DNA of 64,000 bases from Gammaproteobacteria bacterium (GTDB lineage Bacteria; Pseudomonadota; Gammaproteobacteria; Steroidobacterales; Steroidobacteraceae). The notes beneath the pieces are model-generated. The model was not told the DNA's origin. It made no database searches and saw nothing but the letters and a program-made list of their open reading frames with translations. Of the stretch, positions 54,776 to 63,478 are shown piece by piece; position 1 is the first letter of the stretch, and each line of letters begins with the position of its first letter. The position numbers were made by a program, and so were the translations under genes. Location of the stretch: contig JADJHU010000001.1 in NCBI GenBank assembly GCA_016707425.1, positions 310,001-374,000 on the forward strand, read 5' to 3'.

Positions 54776-55825
54776 GTGTCGACGTTCGAGCGCTACCTGC
54801 CCCTGTGGGTCGCGGCCTGCATCGGCGTCGGCATCGCGCTGGGGCATCTGTTCCCGGGTGTGTTTCAGACCATCGGCTCTGCGGAGATCGCCAAGGTCAA
54901 CCTGCCTGTTGCAGCGCTGATCTGGCTGATGATCATCCCGATGCTGATGAAGATCGACTTTGCAGCGCTCGGCGAGGTGCGGAGGCACTGGTGCGGCATT
55001 GGTGTGACGCTGCTGGTGAACTGGGCCGTAAAACCTTTCTCGATGGCACTGCTGGGGTGGCTTTTCATTGGCAACCTCTTTCGCCCCTATCTGCCAGCCG
55101 ACCAGATCGACAGCTACATCGCCGGGCTCATCCTGCTGGCCGCCGCGCCGTGCACGGCCATGGTGTTCGTGTGGAGCACCCTGTGTGACGGCGAGCCACA
55201 TTTCACTCTGTCGCAGGTCGCGCTCAATGACCTCATCATGGTCATCGCGTTCGCGCCCATCGTCGGGCTGTTACTCGGCCTCGCCGCGATCACCGTTCCC
55301 TGGAACACGCTGCTGCTCTCCGTGGGGCTGTACATCGTCGTGCCGGTGCTGATCGCGCAAGGCCTGCGCAAGGCGCTGCTCGCCGGTGGATCGGATACAA
55401 GCCTACAGACCGCACTGGCGCGCATGGGCAAGCCGAGCCTGATGGCACTTCTCGCCACGCTGGTGCTGCTGTTCGGCTTCCAGGGCGAACAGATCCTCGC
55501 TCAGCCCCTGGTCATCGCGATCTTGGCGGTGCCCATCCTGATCCAGGTGTACTTCAACTCCGGTCTCGCCTACCTGCTCAATCGGGCCAGTGGCGAGGCC
55601 CATTGCGTCGCCGGCCCTTCCGCACTGATCGGGGCCAGCAATTTTTTCGAGCTCGCTGTGGCCGCGGCGATCAGCTTATTTGGCTTGAAGTCTGGGGCGG
55701 CGCTCGCAACCGTCGTCGGCGTCCTGATCGAGGTGCCCGTGATGCTGTCAGTCGTCTCCATCGTCCGCCGCAGCAAGGTCTGGTACGAGCGCGGCCCGCG
55801 TGTCCAGAGATCGTTGGAGAAATGA
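54776..55825 (+). CDS. acr3: Acr3-type arsenite efflux permease
   Basis: The 349-residue protein has about ten membrane helices and the Acr3 hallmarks NLPVAALIWLMIIPMLMKIDF, NWAVKPFSMALLGWLF and the conserved cysteine in AAAPCTAMVFVWSTL. It exports arsenite with the proton motive force. The GTG start is 4 bp after the arsC stop. Confidence 0.92.
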   Translation: MSTFERYLPLWVAACIGVGIALGHLFPGVFQTIGSAEIAKVNLPVAALIWLMIIPMLMKIDFAALGEVRRHWCGIGVTLLVNWAVKPFSMALLGWLFIGNLFRPYLPADQIDSYIAGLILLAAAPCTAMVFVWSTLCDGEPHFTLSQVALNDLIMVIAFAPIVGLLLGLAAITVPWNTLLLSVGLYIVVPVLIAQGLRKALLAGGSDTSLQTALARMGKPSLMALLATLVLLFGFQGEQILAQPLVIAILAVPILIQVYFNSGLAYLLNRASGEAHCVAGPSALIGASNFFELAVAAAISLFGLKSGAALATVVGVLIEVPVMLSVVSIVRRSKVWYERGPRVQRSLEK

Positions 55826-57210
55826 CGGTGGGCAGCCCGCGGATCACGATCCATCATGACCCTCCCTGCAGCGCGTCGCAGCAGCGGTTGCGAGTTGGCG
55901 CACCCGTTGTAGCGGCGAGCGCTGCGACACTGAATGACGACTGCTACTGTCGCACGCTCGATACGGAGGCGCTAAGACGTGGCCTGCTCGACGACGCGGA
56001 GTCCGGCGAGGTCATGGCGGACCTGCTGGCGCAACGTCCAACGCTCTTCTCGGCAACCGCGGTCTTCCTGTCGCGGAATACGCTTGCTCAGCTGGTCGAG
56101 GGAATCGCCTGCCTCGAGCGCGCCATCAGCCATCCCCAATATCGGGCCGCAGCACTTCGGCAAGCCCCGCCCATTGCGGCGCGTGCCTTCGGACCGTTGG
56201 GCGTCTTCGTGTCCTACGACTTCCATCTCGCGCCCGACGGGCCGCGCCTGATCGAGATCAACAGCAATGCCGGAGGGGCGCTGCTGAGCGCGTCGCTGAT
56301 GCAGGCCCAGCGTGCGTGCTGTGCGGCGATGAGTGGGGACATGTTGCCGGCGGGGCCACAGGCCGACCCCAGGCCTGCGTACCTGGCCATGTTTCGGGAG
56401 GAATGGCGGCGACAACGTACCCAAGGTTCGCCACGGAACATCCTCATCGTCGATGACGACCCGGCTTCGCAATACCTCGCGCCGGAGTTTCATCTCTTCC
56501 GGAAGCTGCTTGCACGGAACTTCGCCCGCTGCGAAATCGTCGATGCCGCAACGCTTCAATGGCGCGATGGACACCTGTGGCACGACGGCGAGCCGGTCGA
56601 CATGGTCTACAACCGGCTGACGGACTTCTATCTGACGGAGCCGCAGCACACCGCGCTGCGAGCAGCCTATGAAGCCGGTGCGGTCGTGCTGACACCTGGC
56701 CCGCGCACCCATGCCCTTTATGCGGACAAGCGAAACCTGATTCACCTGAGCGACGCACGGTTGCTGCGGCATTGGGGCGTGCCCGCCGAGGATGTCGAGC
56801 GGCTGACTCGACTCGTGCCGGCGACCCAACTCGTGTCACTGGACAACGCCGAGGAACTCTGGGCCCGGCGCCGCACGCTGTTCTTCAAGCCGGCCGCGGG
56901 ATTCGGCGCCAAGGCGGCTTATCGCGGCGACAAGCTGACTCGCCGCGTCTGGAACGAGATCCTGGCGGGCACCCACATTGCGCAGGCGTTCGTCGCGCCG
57001 GGTGAGCGGGCCATCGAGGTGGATGGCGCCCGGACGCGACTGAAGTTCGATATGCGCGCCTACACCTATGAGGGCCGTGTGCAGCTACTCACTGCACGCA
57101 TGTATTCGGGTCAAACCACGAACTTCCGCACGCCCGGAGGCGGCTTTGCGCCCGTCTTCGTCCTGCCGGAGTGCTTTACAACCGTCGCTGCTCCCGAGGC
57201 TGCAGCGTAG
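55822..57210 (+). CDS. ATP-grasp-like protein with permuted motif order, in the arsenic operon
   Basis: The ATG overlaps the acr3 stop (ATGA), giving 462 residues. Near residues 140-152 is RLIEINSNAGGALL, like the metal-binding E-x-N end of ATP-grasp folds. The ATP-binding elements come later: VYNRLTDFYL (262-271), ADKRNLIHL (301-309), FFKPAAGFGAKAAYRGDK (354-371) and AQAFVAPGE (387-395), then KFDMRAYTYEGRVQLLTARMY. In ordinary ATP-grasp enzymes the E-x-N end comes last, so this looks circularly permuted. Substrate unknown; a carboxylate-amine ligase making a peptide or arsenical is possible. Confidence 0.65.
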   Translation: MTVGSPRITIHHDPPCSASQQRLRVGAPVVAASAATLNDDCYCRTLDTEALRRGLLDDAESGEVMADLLAQRPTLFSATAVFLSRNTLAQLVEGIACLERAISHPQYRAAALRQAPPIAARAFGPLGVFVSYDFHLAPDGPRLIEINSNAGGALLSASLMQAQRACCAAMSGDMLPAGPQADPRPAYLAMFREEWRRQRTQGSPRNILIVDDDPASQYLAPEFHLFRKLLARNFARCEIVDAATLQWRDGHLWHDGEPVDMVYNRLTDFYLTEPQHTALRAAYEAGAVVLTPGPRTHALYADKRNLIHLSDARLLRHWGVPAEDVERLTRLVPATQLVSLDNAEELWARRRTLFFKPAAGFGAKAAYRGDKLTRRVWNEILAGTHIAQAFVAPGERAIEVDGARTRLKFDMRAYTYEGRVQLLTARMYSGQTTNFRTPGGGFAPVFVLPECFTTVAAPEAAA

Positions 57211-57229
57211 TGATGCGGAATGCCGCCGG

Positions 57230-58465
57230 CTACGGAGTATCGACCTCCAGCGAAGCAGGAATGCCCAGCATCTCCCTCACCCATCGCACTTCACGGGTTG
57301 TTGGCCGGAGCATCGTCTGAATCCGCAGCGCCACGCGATCGGCCTGGCCGAGCGCATCGCCAGCTTCCTGCGCGAGCCGATATGCCATCTGCACGTCCAG
57401 TGAGGTCAACTCATATCCCCTGCCCTGGCAGACCCAGTGCAATGCGGCGAGCGCCACCTCCGCGGCAAACGATGGCGCTTTGCAGATGTTGTCCCTCGCA
57501 GCCCGGATCAGCGTCTTCGGATCGCAGGGCGATTTCCACGCGAGTTGCATCGCGAGTTCGAATCGCTTGAGCGTTTTCGCCGTGGCGAACCATTTTCCCT
57601 CCTCGCCCTGCGTCGTCGCGATGAGATCCGACAGCAACCGGTCCGGGTCGATCTCGGGATACTTGCCCGCGATCAGCCGGAACGTGGCGAGGTAGGTCGC
57701 GGCGCGGTTCGCCTCCAGCGAATACTTCTCGTAAGCCTCGGTGCGCCGGCCCGCGTGGAGCAGAACGCCCTCGGCGAATCGCGCCAACCCTGCCGTCGGC
57801 GTCCACGGGCCCACAGACTTCGCCATGAACTCGATGGCCTCGTCGATTTCGCCGCGCGCCACCTTGACGCGTCCGACCCAGAGCAGGTCGCGCCACATCG
57901 GGCGCGGATCGCCGCCGATGAGCCTGGTCAGCTCATCGTGTCGACCCGCGGAAAACAATGCGCTGTAGCAGAGCGAATCCGACCGCGTGAACGCGTACTG
58001 CCCGCGACGCCGCTCGGCGTTCACATGCTGGACGAAATCGGTCAGGCGGTCGGCCCAGCGCGAAGCGATCTCCGGCGTCGCGCACAGCTCACCCCAGCGA
58101 TCGTCCAGTGATTCCAGGTAGGGCGGATCATCGTTCTGGATGGCTTCGAACAGTTGATCGAGCCAGCCCTCACGCGTTGCCTCATCCGACGGTGCCTGCG
58201 AAATGATGGGCACGAGCGCGTCGACGGCGGCATGCGCCGCGTTACCCAGCGCGCCCGAGGAACTATCCACCTGCTCCAACGCCGGCGATAGCTTCACCAG
58301 GAATCGGACCGCGCCGTCCGCGGCATGCAAGGGGTCGCGGCGGTCAACGGCACGGATTTCCGCGAGCGCCTCGGCGATGCGCTTGCTGGCCAATCGACTG
58401 GCGCGCCAGCCGAAGCCGCTGCGGCGAAATCGCTTCGTGAATTGCCAGTCGCTGGCCTTGTCCAT
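57230..58465 (-). CDS. 412-type hypothetical protein coupled to Fic
   Basis: The 411-residue protein is helical throughout, with repeats reminiscent of TPR or SEL1 (EYGKYSLEANRAATYLATFRLIAGKYP and similar). Conserved-looking blocks are RWADRLTDFVQHVNAERRRGQYAF and DLLWVGRVKVARGEIDEAIEFMAKSVG. Its ATG at 58465 overlaps the stop of the Fic gene, so the two are made together. I recognise no family. It may regulate or present the target of Fic. Confidence 0.65.
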   Translation of the reverse strand: MDKASDWQFTKRFRRSGFGWRASRLASKRIAEALAEIRAVDRRDPLHAADGAVRFLVKLSPALEQVDSSSGALGNAAHAAVDALVPIISQAPSDEATREGWLDQLFEAIQNDDPPYLESLDDRWGELCATPEIASRWADRLTDFVQHVNAERRRGQYAFTRSDSLCYSALFSAGRHDELTRLIGGDPRPMWRDLLWVGRVKVARGEIDEAIEFMAKSVGPWTPTAGLARFAEGVLLHAGRRTEAYEKYSLEANRAATYLATFRLIAGKYPEIDPDRLLSDLIATTQGEEGKWFATAKTLKRFELAMQLAWKSPCDPKTLIRAARDNICKAPSFAAEVALAALHWVCQGRGYELTSLDVQMAYRLAQEAGDALGQADRVALRIQTMLRPTTREVRWVREMLGIPASLEVDTP

Positions 58466-59640
58466 CACGTCGCCGGATAGAGCTTCGGGAACCAGCGCTC
58501 GACTACGTCGATCGGGAAGCCCAGCCGCAACGGCGCCTTGTGCGAGGCTGAGAGCAGCAACCGCCTTTCGATCAACGCCGAGATCACGCGACGCGCCGTG
58601 CGCTCGCTCGTGTCGATGAGCGCCGGCACGCGTCCACGCTCGAGTTCACCGGCGAGCAGAGCCTCGCGCAGCACCGCGAAGCTGCGCTTGCGCAGTCTCT
58701 CGGCACCCTCCTCATCGCGCACGTAAAGCTCCATGCGGCGTTGGAGTTCGGACGGATCGAGCAGCTCGCGCATGTAGCGGATCTGGTCGAGGCAGGTTTC
58801 CAGGAAGAACCGGCAGAAGTCGATCAACGCATCCTGGGACAGCGCGCCTCGCCCATCGAGATCGCTCCGCCGAGGTTCGTCTGCCGCCATCAGAAGACGC
58901 TTGTATTCGCCCGAGTTACGCGCCAGTCCGCGCGACACAGACCAGAGCGCGGAGCCGATCCCAATGTCGAGCAGCAGCGCGTGCGACATCAGCCGCGCTA
59001 CACGACCGTTGCCATCGAGAAACGGATGAATCCACAGAAAGCGATGGTGAGCCGCCGCGGCGGCGATGACCTGGCGCGGCTTGGTCAGGCGGGTTGCATC
59101 GTAAGCCTGCTCGAATCGACCCATGAACGCCGGCAGATCCTCGGGTGCGGGCGCGACATGCCGCCCCACGGCGACCGTGCGCGTGCGCAACTGGCCTGGC
59201 ACCACCGGGATGCGCTCCCCGGTATCGGGATTCACTAAGACGAGCAGAGTCTCAGGCAGTCGCGAGCAGAACTCGCGGTGCGTCCATTCGATGAATGCGC
59301 GTGAGATCGGGGGACGCGGCAGTTCGGCGGCTCGCTCATCGATCATCTGCTGTACTTCTATGTGCGCGCGTGCCTCGAGTTGCAGATCGCGACGATGCGG
59401 ATCGCTGGAGTAGTCCGCCGCGAGGGCACGGTCGATATCGCGCGGGTGGGTGTTGTGACCCTCGATCAGGTTCGAGTAGTAGCAGTTCATCGACCGCACG
59501 AGATCGGCTACCGACAGCCGCACGACCGGGTGCAGCTGAGCCGACAGTTCGCTGGCCTCCCGGGCGAGGTCGAAGGCAAGGTTTTCGAGCACGGCGGTGC
59601 CATCGGCTGGCATGAAGGGCTCGGCCGCAGCGGGGGTCAC
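58465..59640 (-). CDS. Fic-family AMPylase with N-terminal inhibitory motif
   Basis: The 391-residue protein has the complete Fic motif HPFLDGNGRVAR (205-216). The inhibitory S-x-x-x-E-G motif occurs as SNLIEG (56-61), so this is class II, autoinhibited in cis. A C-terminal winged helix (about residues 330-380: ALIDTSERTARRVISALIERRLL) may bind DNA. It would transfer AMP or another NMP to a protein. Start GTG 59640 (alternative ATG 59613). First gene of the pair. Confidence 0.9.
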   Translation of the reverse strand: MTPAAAEPFMPADGTAVLENLAFDLAREASELSAQLHPVVRLSVADLVRSMNCYYSNLIEGHNTHPRDIDRALAADYSSDPHRRDLQLEARAHIEVQQMIDERAAELPRPPISRAFIEWTHREFCSRLPETLLVLVNPDTGERIPVVPGQLRTRTVAVGRHVAPAPEDLPAFMGRFEQAYDATRLTKPRQVIAAAAAHHRFLWIHPFLDGNGRVARLMSHALLLDIGIGSALWSVSRGLARNSGEYKRLLMAADEPRRSDLDGRGALSQDALIDFCRFFLETCLDQIRYMRELLDPSELQRRMELYVRDEEGAERLRKRSFAVLREALLAGELERGRVPALIDTSERTARRVISALIERRLLLSASHKAPLRLGFPIDVVERWFPKLYPAT

Positions 59641-59702
59641 GGCAGCCCCCGGATGATGCTGTTTCTGGCCGGTTTCATGGCCGGAAGATTATTACTAAAA
59701 AC

Positions 59703-59716
59703 AGTACTTTGGTACT
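59703..59716. promoter_or_regulatory. Palindrome in the Fic promoter region
   Basis: AGTAC-TTTG-GTACT, perfect arms, 63 bp upstream of the Fic start. The Fic protein has a C-terminal winged helix, so autoregulation is possible. Confidence 0.45.
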
Positions 59717-59787
59717 ATTTCAGCCGATCTATGGCCGGAACCGTGACCACTGCCGCAACCCCGACTGGCTTACCAAGGCCAGATTTC

Positions 59788-59810
59788 AGTCACCATCGGT
59801 GAGCATTTCT
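59788..59810 (+). repeat. Repeat copy 1 flanking the DUF4143 ATPase gene
   Basis: AGTCACCAT-CG-GTGAGCATTTCT; direct repeat of 61225-61247 at 19 of 23 positions, with an internal TCACC/GGTGA dyad. Confidence 0.5.
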
Positions 59811-59951
59811 GGCTAAACGTAAACCCATCAGGCCGCTTGAAGCCGTTTCCCATCACGCCAACGCTACTTGGGCTTTTGAGCATGCTTGTCGAGTAGCGGT
59901 GGGGCCACCCCGGACTTGCCACGAGCCTGTCGTATCGCAGCAGCTGGCAAT

Positions 59952-61106
59952 TCACCCACCGAGCACCTCGCCTGCATGTAAGCGGCGCAGGAACGATGCC
60001 ACCGGCATAACGCGCGTTCCATCGACCACCATTTCTTCTTCGCCCCGGTAGACCACCCAGGTCTGTGCCTTTCGTCCTTCGCACAGCGACTGAAGCCCCT
60101 TTCGGAAAGAGTTCTTCCAGTTGCGTGAGTGCTTGACCTCGATACCGACGGTGCGTGCGCCCTGCGAATAGACGAAGTCCACTTCGGTGCCGGAGGGAGT
60201 GGCCCAGTATCCCAGCGTGCCCTTCACGTTTGCGTAGTGCATGTGTGCACGGATTTCATGCAGCACAAGGTGTTCCAACATGATCCCCTCGAAATCTGCA
60301 GGCAAGGGACTGTCGAAACCACCAGCAGCGGCGCGCAACACGCCCGGATCGAACCAGTAAAACTTCGGCAGCGCGACTTCCTTCACCTTGGCGCGCGGCC
60401 GCCATGCGGGCAGCCACGATCCCACCAGGGTGTCGACCAGGACTTCAAAGTAGCCGCGCGCGGTTTCGCGCGATATGGAAGCGTCGCGCGCCAGCCCTGA
60501 GACGTTGGTGACCTGGCCTGCGGCAAGCGCCGCGACCTCAAGGAATCGGGTGAAGGTGCCGAGGTTTCGCACCAGCCCTTCGGCGCGAATCTCTTCGCTC
60601 AGATACACCGTGACATAGGCGCGCAGGTAAGCCTCGCGCAATTCATCGTCCTCTGCGGTGACGCTGGTGGGTAGCGCGCCGTAGCGCAGCAGTTGTGGCA
60701 CCGGGATGGTGGATCCCAGTTCGTGGGTGGTCAGGGGAAACAGGTGTTTCAGTAGCGCGCGGCCCGCCAGCAGGTTGGCGGCACCACGCTTGAGTTTGCG
60801 TGCCGACGAGCCGGTGAGCAGGAACCGCCGATAGCCTTTTTCCTCCATGAGGTAGTGCACCTCATCAAGCAGCCCGGGTGCCCGCTGCACCTCGTCGACG
60901 ACAATCCAGCGATCCTTCGGCAGCGCCAGTACCCGGGCACGGAATTGCGTCGGCTGGCTCTGGTAAAGCAGCATCTCCTCGGCTTGCAACAGGTTGACGA
61001 ACCACGCGTTGCCGAGGGTCTCCCGCGCCCAAGTGCTCTTGCCGGTGCCACGCGGACCGAACAGGAATGCTGCTGTCCGCGGCGTCTGGAGGTCACGTGC
61101 AAACAT
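59952..61106 (-). CDS. AAA ATPase with DUF4143 nuclease-like domain
   Basis: The ATG at 61106 gives 384 residues. Walker A FGPRGTGKST (16-25) and Walker B RWIVVDEVQ (65-73) are complete; the arginine-rich LTGSSARKLKR is the sensor region. The C-terminal half is DUF4143 with restriction-endonuclease-like EVDFVYSQGARTVGIEVKHSRNWK (E, D and K). Role unknown; such proteins often ride on mobile DNA. It lies between two copies of a 23-bp repeat. Confidence 0.88.
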   Translation of the reverse strand: MFARDLQTPRTAAFLFGPRGTGKSTWARETLGNAWFVNLLQAEEMLLYQSQPTQFRARVLALPKDRWIVVDEVQRAPGLLDEVHYLMEEKGYRRFLLTGSSARKLKRGAANLLAGRALLKHLFPLTTHELGSTIPVPQLLRYGALPTSVTAEDDELREAYLRAYVTVYLSEEIRAEGLVRNLGTFTRFLEVAALAAGQVTNVSGLARDASISRETARGYFEVLVDTLVGSWLPAWRPRAKVKEVALPKFYWFDPGVLRAAAGGFDSPLPADFEGIMLEHLVLHEIRAHMHYANVKGTLGYWATPSGTEVDFVYSQGARTVGIEVKHSRNWKNSFRKGLQSLCEGRKAQTWVVYRGEEEMVVDGTRVMPVASFLRRLHAGEVLGG

Positions 61107-61491
61107 CGACGCCAAATTTACCGTAAAAATGGCGGCGATGTACACAGCTGGGTCGCAATTCCGTCCAGTTCGATCAGAACTGCCGGGCCGTGCCACGATT
61201 TGCGGTTTACGAATCTCGTGTTTTAGTCACCATGAGTGAGCTTTTCCGATGAAAGGCGCACTGCGATCGAGTTTGGCGGGCTTCTTCCCGGAATCTGCGC
61301 GCTGACCTTCGCGTCTTCCTGGCGCACCATGAAGGGCGAGACCCCTCACTCCCACTCGATTGTCTCCAGCTTCGCAAAGTGACTGTTTCATAGGAATTTT
61401 CGTGGCCGTAAATAGTCGCTTACCGTCGAGACGACTGACGAAAGTTTCCGCATGGCATCGATAGTTGGCGATCGACGCCGAAAGACATGTT
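61107..61491. other. Gap between the DUF4143 gene and the Fic-end fragment
   Basis: No clear gene. A minus-strand reading frame from MGKASD (61510) down to 61227 shares its first codons with the Fic partner gene, then diverges and shows nothing recognisable. Contains the second 23-bp repeat. Confidence 0.35.
61225..61247 (+). repeat. Repeat copy 2 flanking the DUF4143 ATPase gene
   Basis: AGTCACCAT-GA-GTGAGCTTTTCC, 1,437 bp from copy 1 in the same orientation; dyad TCAC/GTGA. Confidence 0.5.
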
Positions 61492-61570
61492 GAGTCACTT
61501 GCCTTGCCCATCACGCCGCCGGATAGAGCCTTGGGAACCAGCGCTCCACGACATCGATCGGGAACCCTAA
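61492..61570 (-). pseudogene. Duplicate fragment of the Fic/partner gene junction
   Basis: This 79-bp stretch aligns with 58447-58525, roughly 80 percent identical by eye. It encodes the Fic C-terminus (GFPIDVVERWFPRLYPAA and stop at 61511) and the first codons of the partner gene (MGKASD versus MDKASD). It is cut on its upstream side next to the IS5 insertion. Confidence 0.65.
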
Positions 61571-62899
61571 CAGTTTGTTGAAAAGCGCCCCTGTGGCGCG
61601 GTGAAGCGGTCCGCAAGCATGATCAGGCAACGTGCCTTTCGCGCAATTGGGCGTGATCGGAGCACGTTTCCTGCTCGCAATCGGCCGCTCGGCGATCGGC
61701 GGGCGCACCTCTTCCGTATCATCCGCTGGCCTCGAGTTCGAGCAACTTCGGCAGCCGACGCAGATTGACCACCGTGGCCGCCAGCGTGAACAACATCTCC
61801 ACGCGCTCCAGGCCGCGCAGCTTCACCTGCCGCAGCGTGCCGTGTTGCTTGGCATCGCCGAACACCGTCTCGATCAGCTTGCGAGCGATCTGACTGAGCG
61901 TGTACCCCGGATGACGGGTGGTGCGCTCGTCGATCCGGCTCGCACGGTTCGTGGTGTTCTGTGCAACGTGTGGCGTGACGTTGAGTGGCCGGCAGCCCGC
62001 GACGAAGTCACTCGTGTCGTAGGCCTTGTCGGCACCGACGGTCTTGCGCCGCTCGCCGGGCAGCTCGGCCAGCATCTCCAGTGCCGCCTCGCGCTCGGCA
62101 CTGCCGCCGGCCTGGGTCAGCCGGGCATCGACCACGAGGCCATTGCGGTTCTCGGTCAGCACGTGGCCCATGTACGCCGGTACGGCACCCGCCTTCGACG
62201 ACTTCGTCGCCAGCCGCGAGTCCGGGTCGGTGTAGCTCTGATGCGTCTCGTTGCTGCGCTTCTGGCCCTTGAAGTTCACTTCCGGGTTGCGCGGGCTGCC
62301 GCTGGCCGGCGGTGGCGGGCCCTCCTTCGACACGACACTGCGGTGCGACGCCCAGGCACGCACCAGCGTGCCATCCACCGAGAAATGCTCGGCACTGAGC
62401 AGCCCCGCCTCGCGCGCTCGATCCAGTACGCGCGCGAACAGCTCGCGCATCACCTCGTGCTCGATCAGCCGGTCACGGTTCTTGCTGTATGTGGAGTGAT
62501 CCCACGGTGCGCTCTCCAGATCGAGCCCCACGAACCAGCGATACAGCAGGTTGTAGCCCAACTGCTCGCACAGCAGTCGCTCGCTGCGCAGCCCGTACAG
62601 CGCCTGCAGCAGCAAACCACGCAGCAACTGCTCCGGCGGAATCGACTCCCGGCCCGTCGGCGCATACATCGCCGCGAAGGTCGCGTCCATCTCGCGCAGT
62701 GCCGCGTTCACGATCTCGCGAATCGGCCGCAAGGGATGTGCGTGCGGCACGAATGCCTCGGGCGTCACGTAACTGAACAATCGCTCCTGCGTCACATCCG
62801 CGCCGCGCATCGTGCCTCCGTCCTTCCGCACGCCACAAACACGCCGACGATTATGACCGCTGCGCCGTATCCATGCGCGCCGCGAATTTCAACGAACTG
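61571..62899 (-). mobile_element. IS5-family insertion sequence with CTAA target duplication
   Basis: A 1,329-bp element with terminal repeats CAGTTTGTTGAAAAGCG (61571) and, reading inward from 62899, CAGTTCGTTGAAATTCG. CTAA occurs directly outside both ends (61567-61570, 62900-62903), matching the YTAR target of the IS5 group. One intact transposase gene fills it. Confidence 0.85.
61719..62810 (-). CDS. IS5-family transposase
   Basis: The 363-residue protein (ATG 62810, GGAGG upstream) has the IS5/DUF772 N-terminus (RGADVTQERLFSYVTPEAFVPHAHPLRPIR, PPEQLLRGLLLQALYGLRSERLLCEQLGYNLLYRWF) and the DDE core: HFSVDGTLVRAW (D), KTVGADKAYDTSDF (D) and the C-terminal RKLIETVFGDAK (E). All acidic residues are present, so it may be active. 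Confidence 0.9.
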   Translation of the reverse strand: MRGADVTQERLFSYVTPEAFVPHAHPLRPIREIVNAALREMDATFAAMYAPTGRESIPPEQLLRGLLLQALYGLRSERLLCEQLGYNLLYRWFVGLDLESAPWDHSTYSKNRDRLIEHEVMRELFARVLDRAREAGLLSAEHFSVDGTLVRAWASHRSVVSKEGPPPPASGSPRNPEVNFKGQKRSNETHQSYTDPDSRLATKSSKAGAVPAYMGHVLTENRNGLVVDARLTQAGGSAEREAALEMLAELPGERRKTVGADKAYDTSDFVAGCRPLNVTPHVAQNTTNRASRIDERTTRHPGYTLSQIARKLIETVFGDAKQHGTLRQVKLRGLERVEMLFTLAATVVNLRRLPKLLELEASG

Positions 62900-63478
62900 C
62901 TAACCAATATCCCCGATCTCCTTCCACATGGTCAGGAAGTGGGAGGCCGGAACACGACCACGAACAACGACATATCCAGTTCTGATTTCCTTGCGCCCCC
63001 ACTTCGTCTGCCAGGGCGCCGTAAATGACCAGAGTTCATCGTCCGCTCCGACGCCTTCAACGAAGGTCTTCCAAGCCGCATTCAGGTGGCCGAACGGCAG
63101 GTCCGGGACCGCGCCCAACGGGTCGGTAACCAACTCACGTGTCTCGATCTGCAGAAGAGACAGACGCTCCTGCAGGTGACTGCGCTCAACGGCAAACTCA
63201 CGCTCTTCGTCTAGCGCAGATACGCCCTTCTTCCCGAAGATATCCATGCCCTTCATGTAGATAACAGCTGGCCAGGCGACCACAACGGCAACGGCGGCGA
63301 GCACCGGTATCACCACGTTGTTCAGGATTCGGTACGAGAGTTTCTTGCGGTCAGGGTCTACCGCATCGAGAGGGCCACGAAGCGATTCCGGCTCGTCCTT
63401 CTTTGTCTGCCGGTGCGCGGCAAAGACGACGGCAAAGACGGCGACACCGATCGCGAGGTATAAGTACAGGTAGATCAC
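62900..63478 (-). CDS. Hypothetical membrane protein of a coupled pair
   Basis: The 192-residue protein has an N-terminal helix (LYLYLAIGVAVFAVVFAAH), a second helix (NNVVIPVLAAVAVVVAWPAVIYM) and a C-terminal soluble part ending EIGDIG. Its GTG start overlaps the stop of the gene before as GTGA. Its TAG stop is formed by the CTAA target duplication, so the IS insertion left it unchanged. No family recognised. Confidence 0.6.
   Translation of the reverse strand: MIYLYLYLAIGVAVFAVVFAAHRQTKKDEPESLRGPLDAVDPDRKKLSYRILNNVVIPVLAAVAVVVAWPAVIYMKGMDIFGKKGVSALDEEREFAVERSHLQERLSLLQIETRELVTDPLGAVPDLPFGHLNAAWKTFVEGVGADDELWSFTAPWQTKWGRKEIRTGYVVVRGRVPASHFLTMWKEIGDIG

Larger units (their letters stand above)
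59641..59951. other. Gap upstream of Fic
   Basis: An AT-rich stretch (about 59690-59725), unlike the surroundings, probably holds the Fic promoter and operator. A TCACC/GGTGA dyad at 59790-59802 is part of a repeat found again at 61225. No gene seen. Confidence 0.4.

Noticed and set aside
57230..61106. Fic, partner and DUF4143 ATPase as a phage-defence island
   Set aside because: Location among mobile DNA is suggestive, but no nuclease, restriction or known defence gene set is present; kept only as separate observations.
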